A DNA stretch of 5,805 bases from contig DATDOO010000363.1 of assembly GCA_035293245.1 (NCBI GenBank), forward strand, positions 1 to 5,805, read 5' to 3'. A program made the position numbers and the translations under genes. How positions within the stretch are numbered: position 1 is the first letter of the stretch; the number at the start of each line of letters is the position of its first letter. Positions 4,993 through 5,805 of this stretch are shown piece after piece. A model generated the notes under the pieces. The model searched no databases and had not been told where the DNA came from. It was given only the letters and a program-made list of their open reading frames with translations. The DNA is from DATDOO01 sp035293245 (GTDB lineage: Bacteria > Pseudomonadota > Gammaproteobacteria > Methylococcales > Methylococcaceae).

Positions 4993-5805
4993 GGCAGTGT
5001 CTCTTGGGTCGACAGCGAACGCTCCTTTACCAGCGCATAAAGCGCCGGAATCACCACCAGCGTCAGCAGCATGGCGGACAGTACGCCGCCGACCATGGGC
5101 GCGGCGAGGCGCTTCATCACGTCGCTGCCCACGCCGCTGGCCCACATGACCGGGATCAGCCCCAGGATGTTGGCCAGTCCCGCCATGGCCATGGGGCGGA
5201 TGCGCTCGACGGCGCCGGCGTGGACGGTTTCGATGAGGTCTTCCGGCGTATTCAGCCGTCCGGCGGCGCGGCGGCGCTTCACGGCTTCGTTGAGGTAGGC
5301 GAGCATGACGGCGCTGGTTTCCGCCGCCACGCCCGCCAAGGCGATGAGGCCCACCCACACGGCGATGCTCATGTTGTAGCCCAGGAACGCCAGATAAGCG
5401 ATGCCGCCCACCAGGGCGAAGGGCACGCCGAGCATGACCATCAGGGTTTCCGCCACCGAGCGGAAGGTGAAGTAAAAGAGCACGAAAATGATGGCCAGGG
5501 TCAGGGGCACGAACACCGTCAGGCGCTCGCGCACCCGCTGCATGAATTCGTACTGGCCCGACCAGGCCAGGGTGTAGCCGGGCGGCAGTTGCACCTGTTC
5601 GTTCACCGTGCGCTTCAGGTCGTCCACGTAGCCGCCCACGTCGCGGCCGGCCATGTCCACGTAGACGTAGCCGGACAACTGGCCGTCCTCGTCGCGGATC
5701 ATCGCCGGGCCGGACACCATGCGGAGATCCGCCAGTTGGGCGATGGGCACCTGGGCCCCGCCGGGGGTGGAGACCAGCACCCGGCCCAGCTTGTCCACGT
5801 CGTCG
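4989..5805 (-). CDS. CusA/CzcA-type heavy-metal RND efflux pump, C-terminal part (5' end outside window)
   Basis: About 271 residues of the inner-membrane proton-driven pump of a tripartite metal exporter; the frame runs off the window edge and the GTG at 5798 is not a real start. Numbering from that codon, the order is: periplasmic porter/docking sequence (1-92, including GPAMIRDEDG and GQYEF), a transmembrane helix (94-113), VPFALVGGIAYL (125-136), GLIALAGVAAET (150-161), RIRPMAMAGLANILGLIPVMW (199-219) and the last helix (about 234-256) after SDVMKRLAAPMVGG. Overall order and spacing match the C-terminal quarter of E. coli CusA. Residues matching CusA E939 (E160) and the methionine-relay M1009 (M228) are kept. 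The position of the proton-relay lysine K984 is methionine (M203, bases 5190-5192). Metal specificity, copper/silver or other, cannot be settled here. The gene ends in an ATGA overlap with the methyltransferase. The adaptor and outer-membrane partner genes would lie upstream, outside the window. Confidence 0.92.
   Translation of the reverse strand, partial: DDVDKLGRVLVSTPGGAQVPIAQLADLRMVSGPAMIRDEDGQLSGYVYVDMAGRDVGGYVDDLKRTVNEQVQLPPGYTLAWSGQYEFMQRVRERLTVFVPLTLAIIFVLFYFTFRSVAETLMVMLGVPFALVGGIAYLAFLGYNMSIAVWVGLIALAGVAAETSAVMLAYLNEAVKRRRAAGRLNTPEDLIETVHAGAVERIRPMAMAGLANILGLIPVMWASGVGSDVMKRLAAPMVGGVLSAMLLTLVVIPALYALVKERSLSTQETLP

Overview
The window is a high-GC, gene-dense bacterial segment that looks gammaproteobacterial. 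This rests on a DgkA closely resembling the E. coli protein, an Slp-family outer-membrane lipoprotein and a CusA-type RND pump. The intergenic repeat built on GTTGGGTTA/TAACCCAAC motifs reminds me of elements in gammaproteobacterial methanotrophs such as Methylococcaceae, but that placement is a guess.

Layout. (1) Bases 1-1665 (+) hold one uninterrupted reading frame. It joins the C-terminal part of a PlsC-type acyltransferase, whose start lies outside the window, to a complete GT4 glycosyltransferase. An internal ATG with a good ribosome binding site lies at the junction. (2) Bases 1666-1930 are non-coding and dominated by a structured repeat (about 1740-1895) with several perfect hairpins. 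(3) Bases 1931-3510 (+) hold a tight pair: diacylglycerol kinase dgkA, best started at a TTG, and a second, different GT4 glycosyltransferase. (4) After a convergent gap of only 16 bases comes an Slp-family lipoprotein (4150-3527, minus). (5) After a gap of about 200 bases come a class I SAM-dependent methyltransferase (4992-4354, minus) and, upstream of it and overlapping by ATGA, the C-terminal part of a CusA/CzcA-type heavy-metal RND efflux pump (5805-4989, minus, incomplete).

Working together. The plus-strand genes read as a membrane-lipid module: an acyltransferase, a diacylglycerol kinase and two GT4 enzymes of the kind that glycosylate diacylglycerol-like or other lipid acceptors. Diacylglycerol would be a branch-point metabolite between phosphorylation by DgkA and glycosylation. 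The lipid substrates are inferred, not visible. The minus-strand half concerns the envelope: an outer-membrane lipoprotein and a metal-efflux operon with a coupled methyltransferase. I see no mobile element, CRISPR array, tRNA or rRNA. The points most worth checking are the acyltransferase-GT4 fusion, the structured repeat before dgkA, and a Lys-to-Met change at the CusA proton-relay position.
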